64,000 nt of DNA from Clavibacter sp. A6099. GTDB lineage: Bacteria; Actinomycetota; Actinomycetes; Actinomycetales; Microbacteriaceae. How positions within the stretch are numbered: the stretch's first letter is position 1; each line of letters starts with the position of its first letter. Where the stretch lies: NCBI RefSeq assembly GCF_021919125.1, contig NZ_CP083439.1:62001-126000 (forward strand), written 5' to 3'. A program made the position numbers and the translations under genes. Of the stretch, positions 25,185 through 33,572 are shown in pieces. The notes beneath the pieces are model-generated. The model saw only the letters and a program-made list of their open reading frames with translations. It searched no databases and was not told the origin of the DNA.

Positions 25185-25913
25185 TCAGCGGGAGCCGCCG
25201 CCGAGCGTCCAGGTGCGCACGTGCTCCCACGTGAGGGTGTTCCACCAGCGGCCGGACCAGTCCGGGCTGGCGGTGCGGTACATGACGACCGTGTCGCCGA
25301 CGAAGCCGGTCGGCACGGGCTCGTCGAGCTCGCGGATGAAGGCGCCGACCTCGTCGTGCAGGTCGGGGCGGACGAGGAGGTCGTGCGACGCGAGCGAGAG
25401 GTGCGCGCGGAAGCGCGCGGGGTCGAACGAGTGGTGCTCGGGGGAGTCCATGGGTCGGCGGAACGGGGCCGCGACGCGGTCGATGTCCGCCGCGAGCGCG
25501 AGCAGCGCGGCGTTCTTGCTGCCGTCCGCCAGGCCGTCCACGTCGTAGACGAAGCCGAAGCCGTGCTCGCGGACGCCCGCGTTGTGCACCGGGAACGCGG
25601 GGCGGTCGGCGAGGAGCTCGGTGACCGCCTCGATCACCCGTGCCTCGTCGTGCCCGAACGGCTGGCTGCCGATGAGCGTCGCGTGCGGGGGGAAGGCGCC
25701 GGCGGACACGAGGCCGTACTGCGCGCGGATCTGGTCGGTGATGACGGTGACGGCCCGGCAGGTGCGCGGGTCGGGGCGGAGGAAGATCCCGTAGCGGAAG
25801 GGGTCGCTGTCGTCGCGGGGGAGCAGCGACGGACGCATCTCGACCCGGCTGGCCGACGCGGGCGCGGTGTCGGGGGCGGCGAGCGCGTAGGCGGTGGGGT
25901 CGTCGTGGTCCAT
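25185..25913 (-). CDS. 2H phosphoesterase / 2'-5' RNA ligase-like protein
   Basis: A 242-residue protein with both catalytic motifs of the 2H superfamily: His77-x-Thr79 in FPPHATLIG and His171-x-Ser173 in FRAHLSLAS. Members hydrolyse 2',3'-cyclic or 2'-5' phosphodiester bonds in RNA or nucleotides. The substrate here is unknown. GGAGGATCC precedes the ATG at 25913; the open frame goes on upstream but includes the operator-like palindrome, so the short start is preferred. It follows the LacI-type regulator on the same strand and may be its target. Confidence 0.85.
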   Translation of the reverse strand: MDHDDPTAYALAAPDTAPASASRVEMRPSLLPRDDSDPFRYGIFLRPDPRTCRAVTVITDQIRAQYGLVSAGAFPPHATLIGSQPFGHDEARVIEAVTELLADRPAFPVHNAGVREHGFGFVYDVDGLADGSKNAALLALAADIDRVAAPFRRPMDSPEHHSFDPARFRAHLSLASHDLLVRPDLHDEVGAFIRELDEPVPTGFVGDTVVMYRTASPDWSGRWWNTLTWEHVRTWTLGGGSR

Positions 25914-25941
25914 GGGGATCCTCCAGGCGTCGAGCGAGCGC

Positions 25942-25955
25942 AGGGAACGTTCCCT
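25942..25955 (-). promoter_or_regulatory. LacI-type operator
   Basis: A perfect 14-base palindrome, AGGGAACGTTCCCT, with the central CG that is characteristic of LacI-family operators. It lies 29 bases before the 2H phosphoesterase start and downstream of the LacI-family gene at 26077, so it is the probable site of that regulator. Confidence 0.65.
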
Positions 25956-26076
25956 ACGTGGCGACGACGATAGTTCCACATCGCGGATCGGCGAGGACGG
26001 CCGCGGGGTGAACGGCGGGTGGACGCGCGGTGCGCGGGCGAGGGGCCGGTGCCCCACGGCGTCCGGGCGACCTGCG

Positions 26077-27105
26077 TCAGGCGCGGAGGGGGACGGCCGT
26101 GCGGCCCGGGATCAGCTCGCCGTCGACCGCGGTGTGGCGGGTGCCCGTGACGGTGCCGTCGATGCGGTCGACCACGGCGTCGACGGCGAGGGCGCCGATG
26201 ACGGGGATCGGCTGGCGCCAGGTGGTGAAGTCGAGGAGCGCGCTCGTGAAGGGCGGCAGGCCGTCGTAGCCGGTGATGGAGACGCTGTCGGGGGCGGTGA
26301 CGCCGCGGCGGCCGAGGCCGTCGAGGATCGCGAGGGCCCACCCGTCGCTCGGGGCCATGATCGCGGTGATGCCGCCCGCGTCGACGATCGCCTGCGCGAT
26401 GCTGTCCGCCCCCTCGATGTGCCCGCCCCGGTGCTCCTCCCCGCGCACGTGCACGGCGTCGAGGCCGAGCTCGCGGAGGCGGTCGAGCATCGCGAGGGTG
26501 CGTGCGGACATCGTGAGGGAGATGGCGGGCGGGAGCGTGAGGACGGCGACGCGGCGGTGGCCGAGCGACGCCACGTGGTCGGCGAGCCCGCGGCCGCCCG
26601 CCGTCTCGTCGCAGTAGACGCTGCTGAGCGACGCGTCCACCTCGGGGCGGCCGGCGACGACCGTGGGGATCCGGCGCGCGGACGGCAGGATGTCCGCGAC
26701 CGGGAGCGCGCCGCTGCACACGATGAGCCCCTCGACCTGCAGCGAGACGAGGGTCTCGAGGGCCTTGCGCTCCTCCACCACGTCGAACGCGCCGAACCCG
26801 GTCGCCGTGACGACCCGGTACCCGCGCTCCGACGCCCGCTGCTGCAGCGCCGTGAGCAGGTGCCCGTAGAAGGGGGTGGATGCGTCGCGCACGAGGACGC
26901 CGAGCGTGTGGGTGCGGTGCGCCGACATCCCGCGCGCGTGGGCGTTGGCGACGTAGCCGAGCGCGGCCGCGGCGTCGCGGACCGTCTGCTGCGTGGCGGC
27001 GGCCACGCCCGGCGCGCCGGAGAGGGCGCGCGAGACGACGGACTTGGAGACTCCCGCGCGCGCGGCGACGTCGTGGATGGTGGGGGCTGCGCCGGGGCGG
27101 CTCAT
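26077..27105 (-). CDS. LacI-family transcriptional regulator
   Basis: A 342-residue repressor. The helix-turn-helix TIHDVAARAGVSKSVVSRALSG (residues 9-30) and hinge helix are followed by a periplasmic-binding-protein-like sugar domain (LGVLVRDASTPFYGHLL onward). The ligand is unknown, most likely a sugar or related small molecule. No sugar-use genes adjoin; the only nearby candidate target is the 2H phosphoesterase gene with its LacI-type palindrome. Confidence 0.9.
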   Translation of the reverse strand: MSRPGAAPTIHDVAARAGVSKSVVSRALSGAPGVAAATQQTVRDAAAALGYVANAHARGMSAHRTHTLGVLVRDASTPFYGHLLTALQQRASERGYRVVTATGFGAFDVVEERKALETLVSLQVEGLIVCSGALPVADILPSARRIPTVVAGRPEVDASLSSVYCDETAGGRGLADHVASLGHRRVAVLTLPPAISLTMSARTLAMLDRLRELGLDAVHVRGEEHRGGHIEGADSIAQAIVDAGGITAIMAPSDGWALAILDGLGRRGVTAPDSVSITGYDGLPPFTSALLDFTTWRQPIPVIGALAVDAVVDRIDGTVTGTRHTAVDGELIPGRTAVPLRA

Positions 27106-27225
27106 GCGCGGATCCGTGGGGCGAGCGGCGCGACGTGCGCGGCGGGGACGGGGATCGGCGCGGGGTGCGGGGCGGCGGTGGGCACGGGTCCACGGTAGCG
27201 ATGCGGGGACGGCGTGAGGGGCAGG

Positions 27226-27543
27226 TCAGGGGTGGTGCGGCGCCGGATCGGTGGCGGGCGGCGGATCCGCGGGGGGCGTGGGATGCGCGTCGGGCGCATC
27301 CGCGGCGGGCGCCAGCGGCAGGCCGGCCGCACTGGCGCCGAGGCGGCGGAGGATCGCGCGGCACGCCAGGCGGAGCGGGCCGGCCGGTCGCGGCGCGTGG
27401 GGCCCGCCGGCGTCCGCGGCGGCCGTCGTGCGTCGGATCGCTCGGAGCGGGTCGTCGTCGCCCGGATCCCCGGGCCACACGTCGTGCAGCGCGCGGAGCC
27501 GCTCCTGCAGGAGGTCGTCGTCGCGGTCGGGGCTGCTCAGCAC
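27226..27543 (-). CDS. hypothetical small protein
   Basis: A possible 105-residue protein starting with GTG at 27543, with CGGGAG ahead of it. It begins with an acidic stretch (SSPDRDDDLLQERLRALHDVWPGDPGDDD) that looks protein-like, but ends in a long Pro/Ala-rich tail. It could be real or a chance frame in GC-rich DNA. No family is recognised. The 120 bases between it and the LacI gene hold nothing clear. Confidence 0.35.
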   Translation of the reverse strand: MLSSPDRDDDLLQERLRALHDVWPGDPGDDDPLRAIRRTTAAADAGGPHAPRPAGPLRLACRAILRRLGASAAGLPLAPAADAPDAHPTPPADPPPATDPAPHHP

Positions 27544-27723
27544 GCGCGGGCTCCCGGGGGCGTGCGGCGCCGACGGCCGGGGTGCGCCGGGCGTACGCCG
27601 GGCGGCGTGCGCGGGTGCGGGGCGTGCGGCATGGGACCTCGTGCTGCGGCTCGGACGGGAGGGGCACGAGGCTACGGGCCGCGCGGATCCGGTGGCGCGG
27701 CTCCTGCACATGCCGCGGCGCGC

Positions 27724-27746
27724 TAGGTTCGGCGGGACCCGGGAGG
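27724..27746 (+). promoter_or_regulatory. -10 box and ribosome site of the amidohydrolase gene
   Basis: TAGGTT (27724-27729) is followed by GGGAGG (27741-27746), four bases before the ATG at 27750. These fix the start in a much longer open frame. Confidence 0.5.
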
Positions 27747-27749
27747 CGC

Positions 27750-28787
27750 ATGGACCACGACGCCGTCGAAGCCGCACGCGACGCCCGCGGCGGCGTGTGG
27801 CGCGTGCGGGAGCTGCGGCTCGAGCGGATCCACCGGGACGTCGCCGTGTGGATCGCCGGCGGTCGCGTGACGCTCGCCGACCCCGCCGAGGCGGTGCTCG
27901 GGCGGCTCGACCTGGCGATCAGCGACGGCGTCGTCGACCGGCACGTGCACCTCGGGCTCGTGGATCACGCGGCGCTCGCCGGATCGCCCGTCACGGCGGT
28001 GGTCGACCTCGGGTGGGACCCCGCGGAGATCGCCCGCATCGCGGCCCGTCCGCCGGAGGGAGTCGCGGTCCGCTACGCCGGTCCGTTCCACACCGCCCTG
28101 GGCGGTTACCCGTCGGATCGCGCGTGGGCGCACGCGGCCGCGGTGCGCGAGGTGGCGCGCGCGGAGGACGCGGCGGCGGCCGTCGCGGAGGCCAGGGCGG
28201 GCGGATCCGGCGCGGTGAAGATCGTGCTGCACGACGGCGGTCCGCTCCTCGCCGACGACGTGCTGGCCGCGCTGGTCGACGCCGCGCACGCCGCCGGGCT
28301 GCCCGCGGCCGTGCACGCAGAGGGCGCGGGGCAGGCGGCGCGCGCGATCCGGGCGGGCGCCGACGTGCTCGTGCACGTGCCGTGGACCGAGCGGCTCGAC
28401 GACGCCACGCTGCGCGAGTCCGCGACGCGGGACGTGCTCTGGATCTCGACCCTGTCGATCCACGACGGCGCCGACCTCGCGACGGCCCTCGAGAACGCCC
28501 GCCGGTACGTCGCCCTCGGCGGCCGGACCGCGTACGGCACCGACCTCGGCAACGGCGACCTCCCGGTGGGCCTGAACGCGCGGGAGGTCGAGCTGCTCGG
28601 CGAGGTCGGGCTGCGGGGCCCGGCGCTGCTCGACGCGGTGCTGGGCAGCGCGCCCGGCGGCATCGCGCACGCGCTGGCGAACGCGGATCCGCTGCCGTCG
28701 TCCGCCGACGCCACCGCCGGGGAGCTGGTGGCGTGGCTGCGCGGGGCGCACCGGCTGGGTGCGGTGGACCTGCCGCGGCGGGCATGA
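27750..28787 (+). CDS. amidohydrolase-family protein
   Basis: A 345-residue enzyme of the metal-dependent amidohydrolase superfamily. The first metal motif is HVH in DGVVDRHVHLGL (about residue 70), further candidate ligands are Lys in GAVKIVLHDGG, His in PAAVHAEG and VLVHVPWTE, and Asp in AYGTDLGNGDLPVG (about 270). The closest look-alikes are imidazolonepropionase/prolidase-like members; the substrate is unknown. It stands just upstream of the iron transport operon but has its own promoter. Confidence 0.82.
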   Translation: MDHDAVEAARDARGGVWRVRELRLERIHRDVAVWIAGGRVTLADPAEAVLGRLDLAISDGVVDRHVHLGLVDHAALAGSPVTAVVDLGWDPAEIARIAARPPEGVAVRYAGPFHTALGGYPSDRAWAHAAAVREVARAEDAAAAVAEARAGGSGAVKIVLHDGGPLLADDVLAALVDAAHAAGLPAAVHAEGAGQAARAIRAGADVLVHVPWTERLDDATLRESATRDVLWISTLSIHDGADLATALENARRYVALGGRTAYGTDLGNGDLPVGLNAREVELLGEVGLRGPALLDAVLGSAPGGIAHALANADPLPSSADATAGELVAWLRGAHRLGAVDLPRRA

Positions 28788-28831
28788 GCGGCCGACGGCA
28801 CCCTTCCGCCGACCACGGGTTGTCCCTCGAC

Positions 28832-28852
28832 GTGAGGTTAGGCTAACCTCAC
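28832..28852 (+). promoter_or_regulatory. DtxR/IdeR-type iron box overlapping a leaderless promoter
   Basis: A perfect inverted repeat with 10-base arms GTGAGGTTAG / CTAACCTCAC around one central G, matching the TTAGGTTAGCCTAACCTAA-type consensus of actinobacterial iron repressors. The -10 box TAACCT (28844-28849) lies inside it and the GTG start follows 8 bases later. The operon should be off when iron is plentiful. Confidence 0.88.
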
Positions 28853-28857
28853 CTATC

Positions 28858-29760
28858 GTGACCTCCGCCGCCTCCACCGCCCCGATCGCGCGCGCCGCGG
28901 ACCCGGACCCGACGCCCGCGTCACCCGTCGCCTCCGCCCTCGAGGCCCGCGACATCACGGTCGCGTACGGCGACACGGAGGTCGTGCACGGCGCCGGGCT
29001 CGAGATCCGACCGGGCTGCGTCACCGCGCTCGTCGGGCCGAACGGCAGCGGGAAGTCGACGCTGCTGCGCACGATGGCGCGCCTCCAGGCGGCGCGCTCC
29101 GGATCGCTGGTGCTGCGCGAGGAAGGCGCGGAGGCGGGCGAGTCCGACGCCCTCGATCTCTCCCTCCGCCGCTTCGCCCGCCGCGTCGCCCTCCTCACGC
29201 AGGGCCGGCCGACGCCCGGCGGCCTGAGCGTCCGCGACGTCGTCGAGTTCGGCCGCTACCCGCACCGCGGCCGCTTCGGCGGGGCGGATCCCGACGGCCG
29301 GGCGGCCGTGGATCGCGCGCTCGACCTCACGGGCCTCGTCGCCCTGGCGGACCGCGGGGTCGACCAGCTCTCCGGCGGCCAGCTCCAGCGCGTCTGGCTC
29401 GCGAGCTGCCTCGCCCAGGAGACGGGCGTGCTGCTCCTCGACGAGCCCACCACGTACCTCGACCTCCGCTACCAGGTCGAGCTCCTCGACCTGGTGCGCG
29501 ACCTCGCCGATGACGCATCGATCGCCGTCGGCGTCGTCCTCCACGACCTCGATCAGGCCGCCGCGCTCGCCGACACCGTCGCGCTGCTCTCCGACGGCCG
29601 GATCGTCAAGACCGGCACCCCATCCGAGGTGCTGACCCCCGACCTCCTCACCGAGGTCTACGGCATCCCCGTCGAGGTCCACGCGGACCCGACGACGGGC
29701 AGCCTGCGCACCCGCGCGGTCGCCCGCCACCACCACAGGAACGAGAGGCTCCACCCGTGA
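28858..29760 (+). CDS. iron-siderophore ABC transporter, ATPase
   Basis: A 300-residue ATPase of the FepC/FhuC group. Walker A is VGPNGSGKSTLL, the signature is LSGGQLQRVWLA, and Walker B is VLLLDEPTTYLD with the TYLD typical for siderophore systems. The first 20 or so residues are an Ala/Pro-rich extension. The GTG at 28858 is probably the transcript start. It is the first gene of the iron operon; its stop overlaps the binding protein start by GTGA. Confidence 0.93.
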   Translation: MTSAASTAPIARAADPDPTPASPVASALEARDITVAYGDTEVVHGAGLEIRPGCVTALVGPNGSGKSTLLRTMARLQAARSGSLVLREEGAEAGESDALDLSLRRFARRVALLTQGRPTPGGLSVRDVVEFGRYPHRGRFGGADPDGRAAVDRALDLTGLVALADRGVDQLSGGQLQRVWLASCLAQETGVLLLDEPTTYLDLRYQVELLDLVRDLADDASIAVGVVLHDLDQAAALADTVALLSDGRIVKTGTPSEVLTPDLLTEVYGIPVEVHADPTTGSLRTRAVARHHHRNERLHP

Positions 29761-30746
29761 TCACGAGACGACGAACCCTGGCGATGACCGCCCTCGCCGC
29801 CGCGACAGCGCTCACGCTGACCGCATGCGGCACCACCGAGGAGGCGTCCACCGGCGCCGGCGCGACGCCGGCCGGCGAGCAGATCACGCTCACCGACGGC
29901 ACCGGCGCGGAGGTCACGCTCGACGGGCCCGCGACCAAGGTCGTCGGCACCGAGTGGAACGTCGTGGAGAACCTCGTGTCGCTGGGCGTGGATCCCGTCG
30001 GCGTCGCGGACGTGGCCGGCTACAGCGCCTGGTCGTCCGCCGTCCCGCTCGTGAACGAGCCCGCCGACATCGGCACGCGCGGCGAGCCGAGCGTGGAGAC
30101 CATCGCGTCGCTCGCGCCCGACCTCATCGTCGCGACCACCGACCTGCCGGCCGACGCGTTCACGCAGCTGAAGGCCATCGCGCCCGTGCTGCAGGTGAAC
30201 TCGGCCGACGGCAGCAAGCAGATCCAGCAGAGCGAGGACAACCTCGAGCTGATCGCGAAGGCGACGGGCACCGAGGACCAGGCGACGAAGGTCATCGACG
30301 GCTACGACCAGGCCGTGTCCGACGCGAAGGCCAAGCTCGACGCGGCCGGGCTCGCGGGCTCGAAGTTCCTGTTCGCCGACGCGTACGTGGACGCCGGCGC
30401 CGTCACCATCCGCCCGTTCGGCACGGGCTCGCTGATCGGCGACGTCACCACCGAGCTCGGCCTCGAGAACGCGTGGACCGGCGAGGTCGACCCGGCCTAC
30501 GGCCTCGGATCCACCGACGTCGAGGGCCTCACGACCGTCGGCGACGTGCAGTTCCTCTACAACTCCAACTCCACGCAGGGCGACGACCCGTTCGCCTCCA
30601 CGCTGGCGGGCAACGCCGTGTGGCAGTCGCTCCCGTTCGTGACCGCGGGCGACGTGCACCGCATGCCCGACGGCATCTGGGCGTTCGGCGGCCCGGCGTC
30701 GATGACGGCGTACGCGAAGGCCGTCACCGACCTGCTGGCCGGCTGA
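29757..30746 (+). CDS. iron-siderophore ABC transporter, substrate-binding lipoprotein
   Basis: A 329-residue lipoprotein (lipobox LTAC, Cys24; a TRRR motif before it could also allow Tat export) with a FepB/FhuD-type fold: GTEWNVVENLVSLGVDPVGVAD, IGTRGEPSVETIASLAPDLIVAT and the long connecting helix are typical. It binds ferric siderophore outside the membrane and delivers it to the permease. The GTG at 29757 overlaps the ATPase gene. Confidence 0.93.
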   Translation: MITRRRTLAMTALAAATALTLTACGTTEEASTGAGATPAGEQITLTDGTGAEVTLDGPATKVVGTEWNVVENLVSLGVDPVGVADVAGYSAWSSAVPLVNEPADIGTRGEPSVETIASLAPDLIVATTDLPADAFTQLKAIAPVLQVNSADGSKQIQQSEDNLELIAKATGTEDQATKVIDGYDQAVSDAKAKLDAAGLAGSKFLFADAYVDAGAVTIRPFGTGSLIGDVTTELGLENAWTGEVDPAYGLGSTDVEGLTTVGDVQFLYNSNSTQGDDPFASTLAGNAVWQSLPFVTAGDVHRMPDGIWAFGGPASMTAYAKAVTDLLAG

Positions 30747-30780
30747 CCCGCGCCCGGCCGACCCGCATCCCGCTGAACCG

Positions 30781-32937
30781 ATGACCGCTCCCGTCCGCAC
30801 CGCGCCCCCGTCGGCCGACGCGCCTCCCGCGTCCGCCGCCGCGGCGTCGATCCCGGACCCCGCCCCGTCGCTCGCCGCGGTCACGCGCGCCGACGGGGCC
30901 GGCCGGATCCCGGTGCGGGCGGTCGCGGTCGTCGCCCTCCTCGCGCTGGTCGTGGCGGTGCTCGCGGTGATCGACGTCACCCAGGGCACCGCCGCGGTCG
31001 GCCCGCGCGAGGTGTGGCAGGCGCTCACCGGGCGCGCGACGCCGGGCGACGCATCCGTCGTGGTCGCGTCGCGGCTGCCGCGCATGGCCGCGGGGATCCT
31101 CGTGGGCCTCGCCCTCGGGGCGGCCGGCGCCGCCCTGCAGACGGTGAGCCGCAACGTGCTCGCCTCGCCCGACACGCTCGCCGTGAACGCGGGCGCCTAC
31201 GCGGCGCTCGCCGTCGCGGCGGTCACCGGGCTCACGCTGCCGGTGCTCGCGGGTGCGGGCGTCGCGTTCGTCGGCGGGCTCGTCGCGGCGGCCATCGTGC
31301 TCGCGGTCTCGGGCCTCGGATCCGGCACCGTGCGCCTCGTGCTCGCGGGCAGCGCGCTCGCGCTGGGCCTCGGATCCGTGACCAGCGCGCTCCTCCTCCT
31401 CTTCCCGCAGCAGACCTCCGGCCTCTACCGCTGGGGCCAGGGCGGCATCGGCCAGAACGGCTTCGACGCGGTCGCGCAGATGGCGCCCGTCGTGGTCGTC
31501 GCGCTCGGGATCCTGCTCCTCATCACCCGCCGGCTCGACGCGCTCGGGCTCGGCGACGACGCCGCCCGCAGCCTCGGCGTCGACGTGCGTGCGACCCGCG
31601 TGATCGCCGTGCTCGCCTCGGTGCTGCTCGCCGCCGCCGCCGTGACGGTCGCCGGGCCCATCGGCTTCGTGGGCCTCTACGCGCCCGCGTTCGTGCGGCC
31701 GCTGCGCCGGCTCGTGCCGGGCGTGCGCCGCTCGTGGGTCTTCGTCCCCATCGCCGGCCTCATGGGCGCGGCCGTCGTGCTGCTCGCCGACGTGCTGCTG
31801 CGCGCGGTCGTCGGCGCCGAGGCGTCGGTCGCGGTGCCGACCGGGCTCGTCACCTCCCTCATCGGCGCGATCGTGCTCGTCGTGCTGGCCGTGCGCACCC
31901 GCGACAGCGCGACGCCCGCGCCCACCGAGCGCCACGGCGTGATCACCCGCCGGCGCGCCGCGCTCGTGGTCGGCGCGCTGGTGCTCGTCCTGGTTGGCCT
32001 GCTCCTCGCGTCCGTGCTCCTCGGCGACGCGAAGCTGCTCCTCGGCGACCTCGTCAACGGGATCCGCGGCACCGCCGGCCCCGTCGTCAGCTACGTGCTC
32101 GACACCCGCGTGCCCCGCGTGCTCGCCGCCGTGCTCGCGGGCGCGGCGCTCGCGCTCGCCGGCGTGCTCGTGCAGGCCGTGACCCGCAACCCGCTCGCAG
32201 ATCCCGCGATCCTCGGCGTCTCGGGCGGCGCGGGCCTCGGCGCCGTGCTGTTCGTGACGACCGCGCCGCTCGCGTCGGGCTGGGGCATCGCCGGCGCGGC
32301 CGGGCTGGGGGCGCTCGCCGCGGCGGTCGTCGTCTTCGGCCTCGCGGCGCGCGGCGGCTTCCCGCAGAACCGGCTGGTGCTCATCGGCGTCGGCGTCTCG
32401 GCGGGCACGGCGGCGGCTATCAGCATGATCATCGTGCTCACGGACCCGTTCAACGGCGCGAAGGCGCTCACCTGGCTCTCCGGATCCACCTACGGCCGCG
32501 GCTTCGACGACGCCCTGCCGGTGCTCGCCGCCCTCGTGCTCGCGGTGGCGGTCGCGGCCCCGCGCCACAGGATGCTGGATCTGGTGGCCCTCGACGACGA
32601 CACCCCGCGCCTGCTCGGCGTCTCGCTCGGCCGCTCGCGCCTGCTCGCCCTCTCGATCGCGGTGGTGCTCACGGCGACGGCGGTCGCCGCGGTCGGCGTG
32701 ATCGGCTTCGTCGGCCTGGTCGCGCCGCACGCCGCCCGCGCGCTCGTCGGATCCCGCCACGTGCGCGTCGTGCCCGTCGCGATCCTGCTGGGCGCCGCCC
32801 TCGTGACCCTCGCCGACCTGCTCGGCCGCACCGTGATCGCCCCCGGCCAGCTCGGCGCCGGCCTCGTGACCGCGCTCGTCGGCACGCCGTACTTCGTGTG
32901 GCTGCTGTGGCGCGGGCGGGCGTCGCGCGGGCGGTAG
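30781..32937 (+). CDS. iron-siderophore ABC transporter, fused double permease (FhuB-like)
   Basis: A 718-residue protein that joins two FecCD-type permeases in one chain, as in FhuB. The first half spans about residues 45-370, the second 385-718. Each has the conserved block for ATPase contact: GDDAARSLGVDVRATR and DDTPRLLGVSLGRSR, and each the GPIGFVGL / GVIGFVGLVAPH motif. About 18-20 membrane helices. The last 118 bases (32820-32937) recur at 34391-34522, on the far side of the cassette that follows. Confidence 0.93.
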   Translation: MTAPVRTAPPSADAPPASAAAASIPDPAPSLAAVTRADGAGRIPVRAVAVVALLALVVAVLAVIDVTQGTAAVGPREVWQALTGRATPGDASVVVASRLPRMAAGILVGLALGAAGAALQTVSRNVLASPDTLAVNAGAYAALAVAAVTGLTLPVLAGAGVAFVGGLVAAAIVLAVSGLGSGTVRLVLAGSALALGLGSVTSALLLLFPQQTSGLYRWGQGGIGQNGFDAVAQMAPVVVVALGILLLITRRLDALGLGDDAARSLGVDVRATRVIAVLASVLLAAAAVTVAGPIGFVGLYAPAFVRPLRRLVPGVRRSWVFVPIAGLMGAAVVLLADVLLRAVVGAEASVAVPTGLVTSLIGAIVLVVLAVRTRDSATPAPTERHGVITRRRAALVVGALVLVLVGLLLASVLLGDAKLLLGDLVNGIRGTAGPVVSYVLDTRVPRVLAAVLAGAALALAGVLVQAVTRNPLADPAILGVSGGAGLGAVLFVTTAPLASGWGIAGAAGLGALAAAVVVFGLAARGGFPQNRLVLIGVGVSAGTAAAISMIIVLTDPFNGAKALTWLSGSTYGRGFDDALPVLAALVLAVAVAAPRHRMLDLVALDDDTPRLLGVSLGRSRLLALSIAVVLTATAVAAVGVIGFVGLVAPHAARALVGSRHVRVVPVAILLGAALVTLADLLGRTVIAPGQLGAGLVTALVGTPYFVWLLWRGRASRGR
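32820..32937 (+). repeat. direct repeat, copy A (3' end of the permease gene)
   Basis: This is the intact end of the permease gene. It shares 72 identical bases (32851-32922) and a nearly identical border with copy B at 34391-34522. The pair flanks the 1453-base cassette at 32938-34390. Confidence 0.9.
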
Positions 32938-33004
32938 CGGGGCGATCGTGGCACGGCCGACCTCGAGGTTGTGGAAGGACACGTCACGGCGGCTGGGGAT
33001 GACC

Positions 33005-33010
33005 TAGCTT
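33005..33010 (+). promoter_or_regulatory. possible -10 box of the MauE/Cys-rich cassette
   Basis: TAGCTT, about 50 bases before the first gene of the cassette. No convincing -35 box is seen. Confidence 0.3.
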
Positions 33011-33059
33011 CTCGTGCGCGGGCCTCTTCGCCTACCTCGCCCGTGTTGTGGGGACGCTC

Positions 33060-33545
33060 ATGCTGGGGACGCTGCTGGTCATCGCCCGCATGTGCGCAGG
33101 TGGATTCTTCGTCTGGACGGGCAGCGCGAAACTGAGCCGGTCTCGACACTTCTGGTCTCAGATCATGGGTTACAAGATCGTCGGACCGCGTCAAGCCAGG
33201 TTCCTCGCCGCAACGCTGCCTCCCGTCGAGTTCGTCGCCGGCTTGTTCTTCGCCGCTGGGCTATGGCCCGCCGGGACGGGGTGCGTCCTGCTCCTGCTGC
33301 TCGCCGCATTCACTGTCGCCATCGCATCCTCTCTGCTCCGTGGCCTCGAGAACGATTGCGGCTGCGCGGGAAGCGGTCGCGTCTCACCGATCCTCATCGT
33401 CCGCAATGTCATTCTCGCTTCGCTGGCGGTGGCTGGAATGTCATCCGCGGCGCCGGAGTATTCCGGCGAGATCATCCTCGTGACATGCGGGTGCCTCCTT
33501 GTCGTCGCAATCAGCTCCCATTCGTATCGTGCAATCGGAAGATGA
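33060..33545 (+). CDS. MauE/DoxX-like membrane redox protein
   Basis: A 161-residue membrane protein with four hydrophobic helices (about 1-20, 48-70, 73-95, 112-132) and a fifth short one near 140-152. The cytoplasmic/extracellular loop carries DCGC (Cys100, Cys102), the CGC motif typical of the MauE family, whose members help form disulfides in secreted cysteine-rich proteins. A second pair, TCGC, is near the end. ATG at 33060 follows GGGGAC; GTG at 33048 is the alternative. It lies 27 bases before the gene for a 13-cysteine exported protein, so a role in folding that protein is very likely, though inferred. Confidence 0.72.
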   Translation: MLGTLLVIARMCAGGFFVWTGSAKLSRSRHFWSQIMGYKIVGPRQARFLAATLPPVEFVAGLFFAAGLWPAGTGCVLLLLLAAFTVAIASSLLRGLENDCGCAGSGRVSPILIVRNVILASLAVAGMSSAAPEYSGEIILVTCGCLLVVAISSHSYRAIGR

Positions 33546-33572
33546 TCACCATTCAGATCGAAAGGTATTCGC

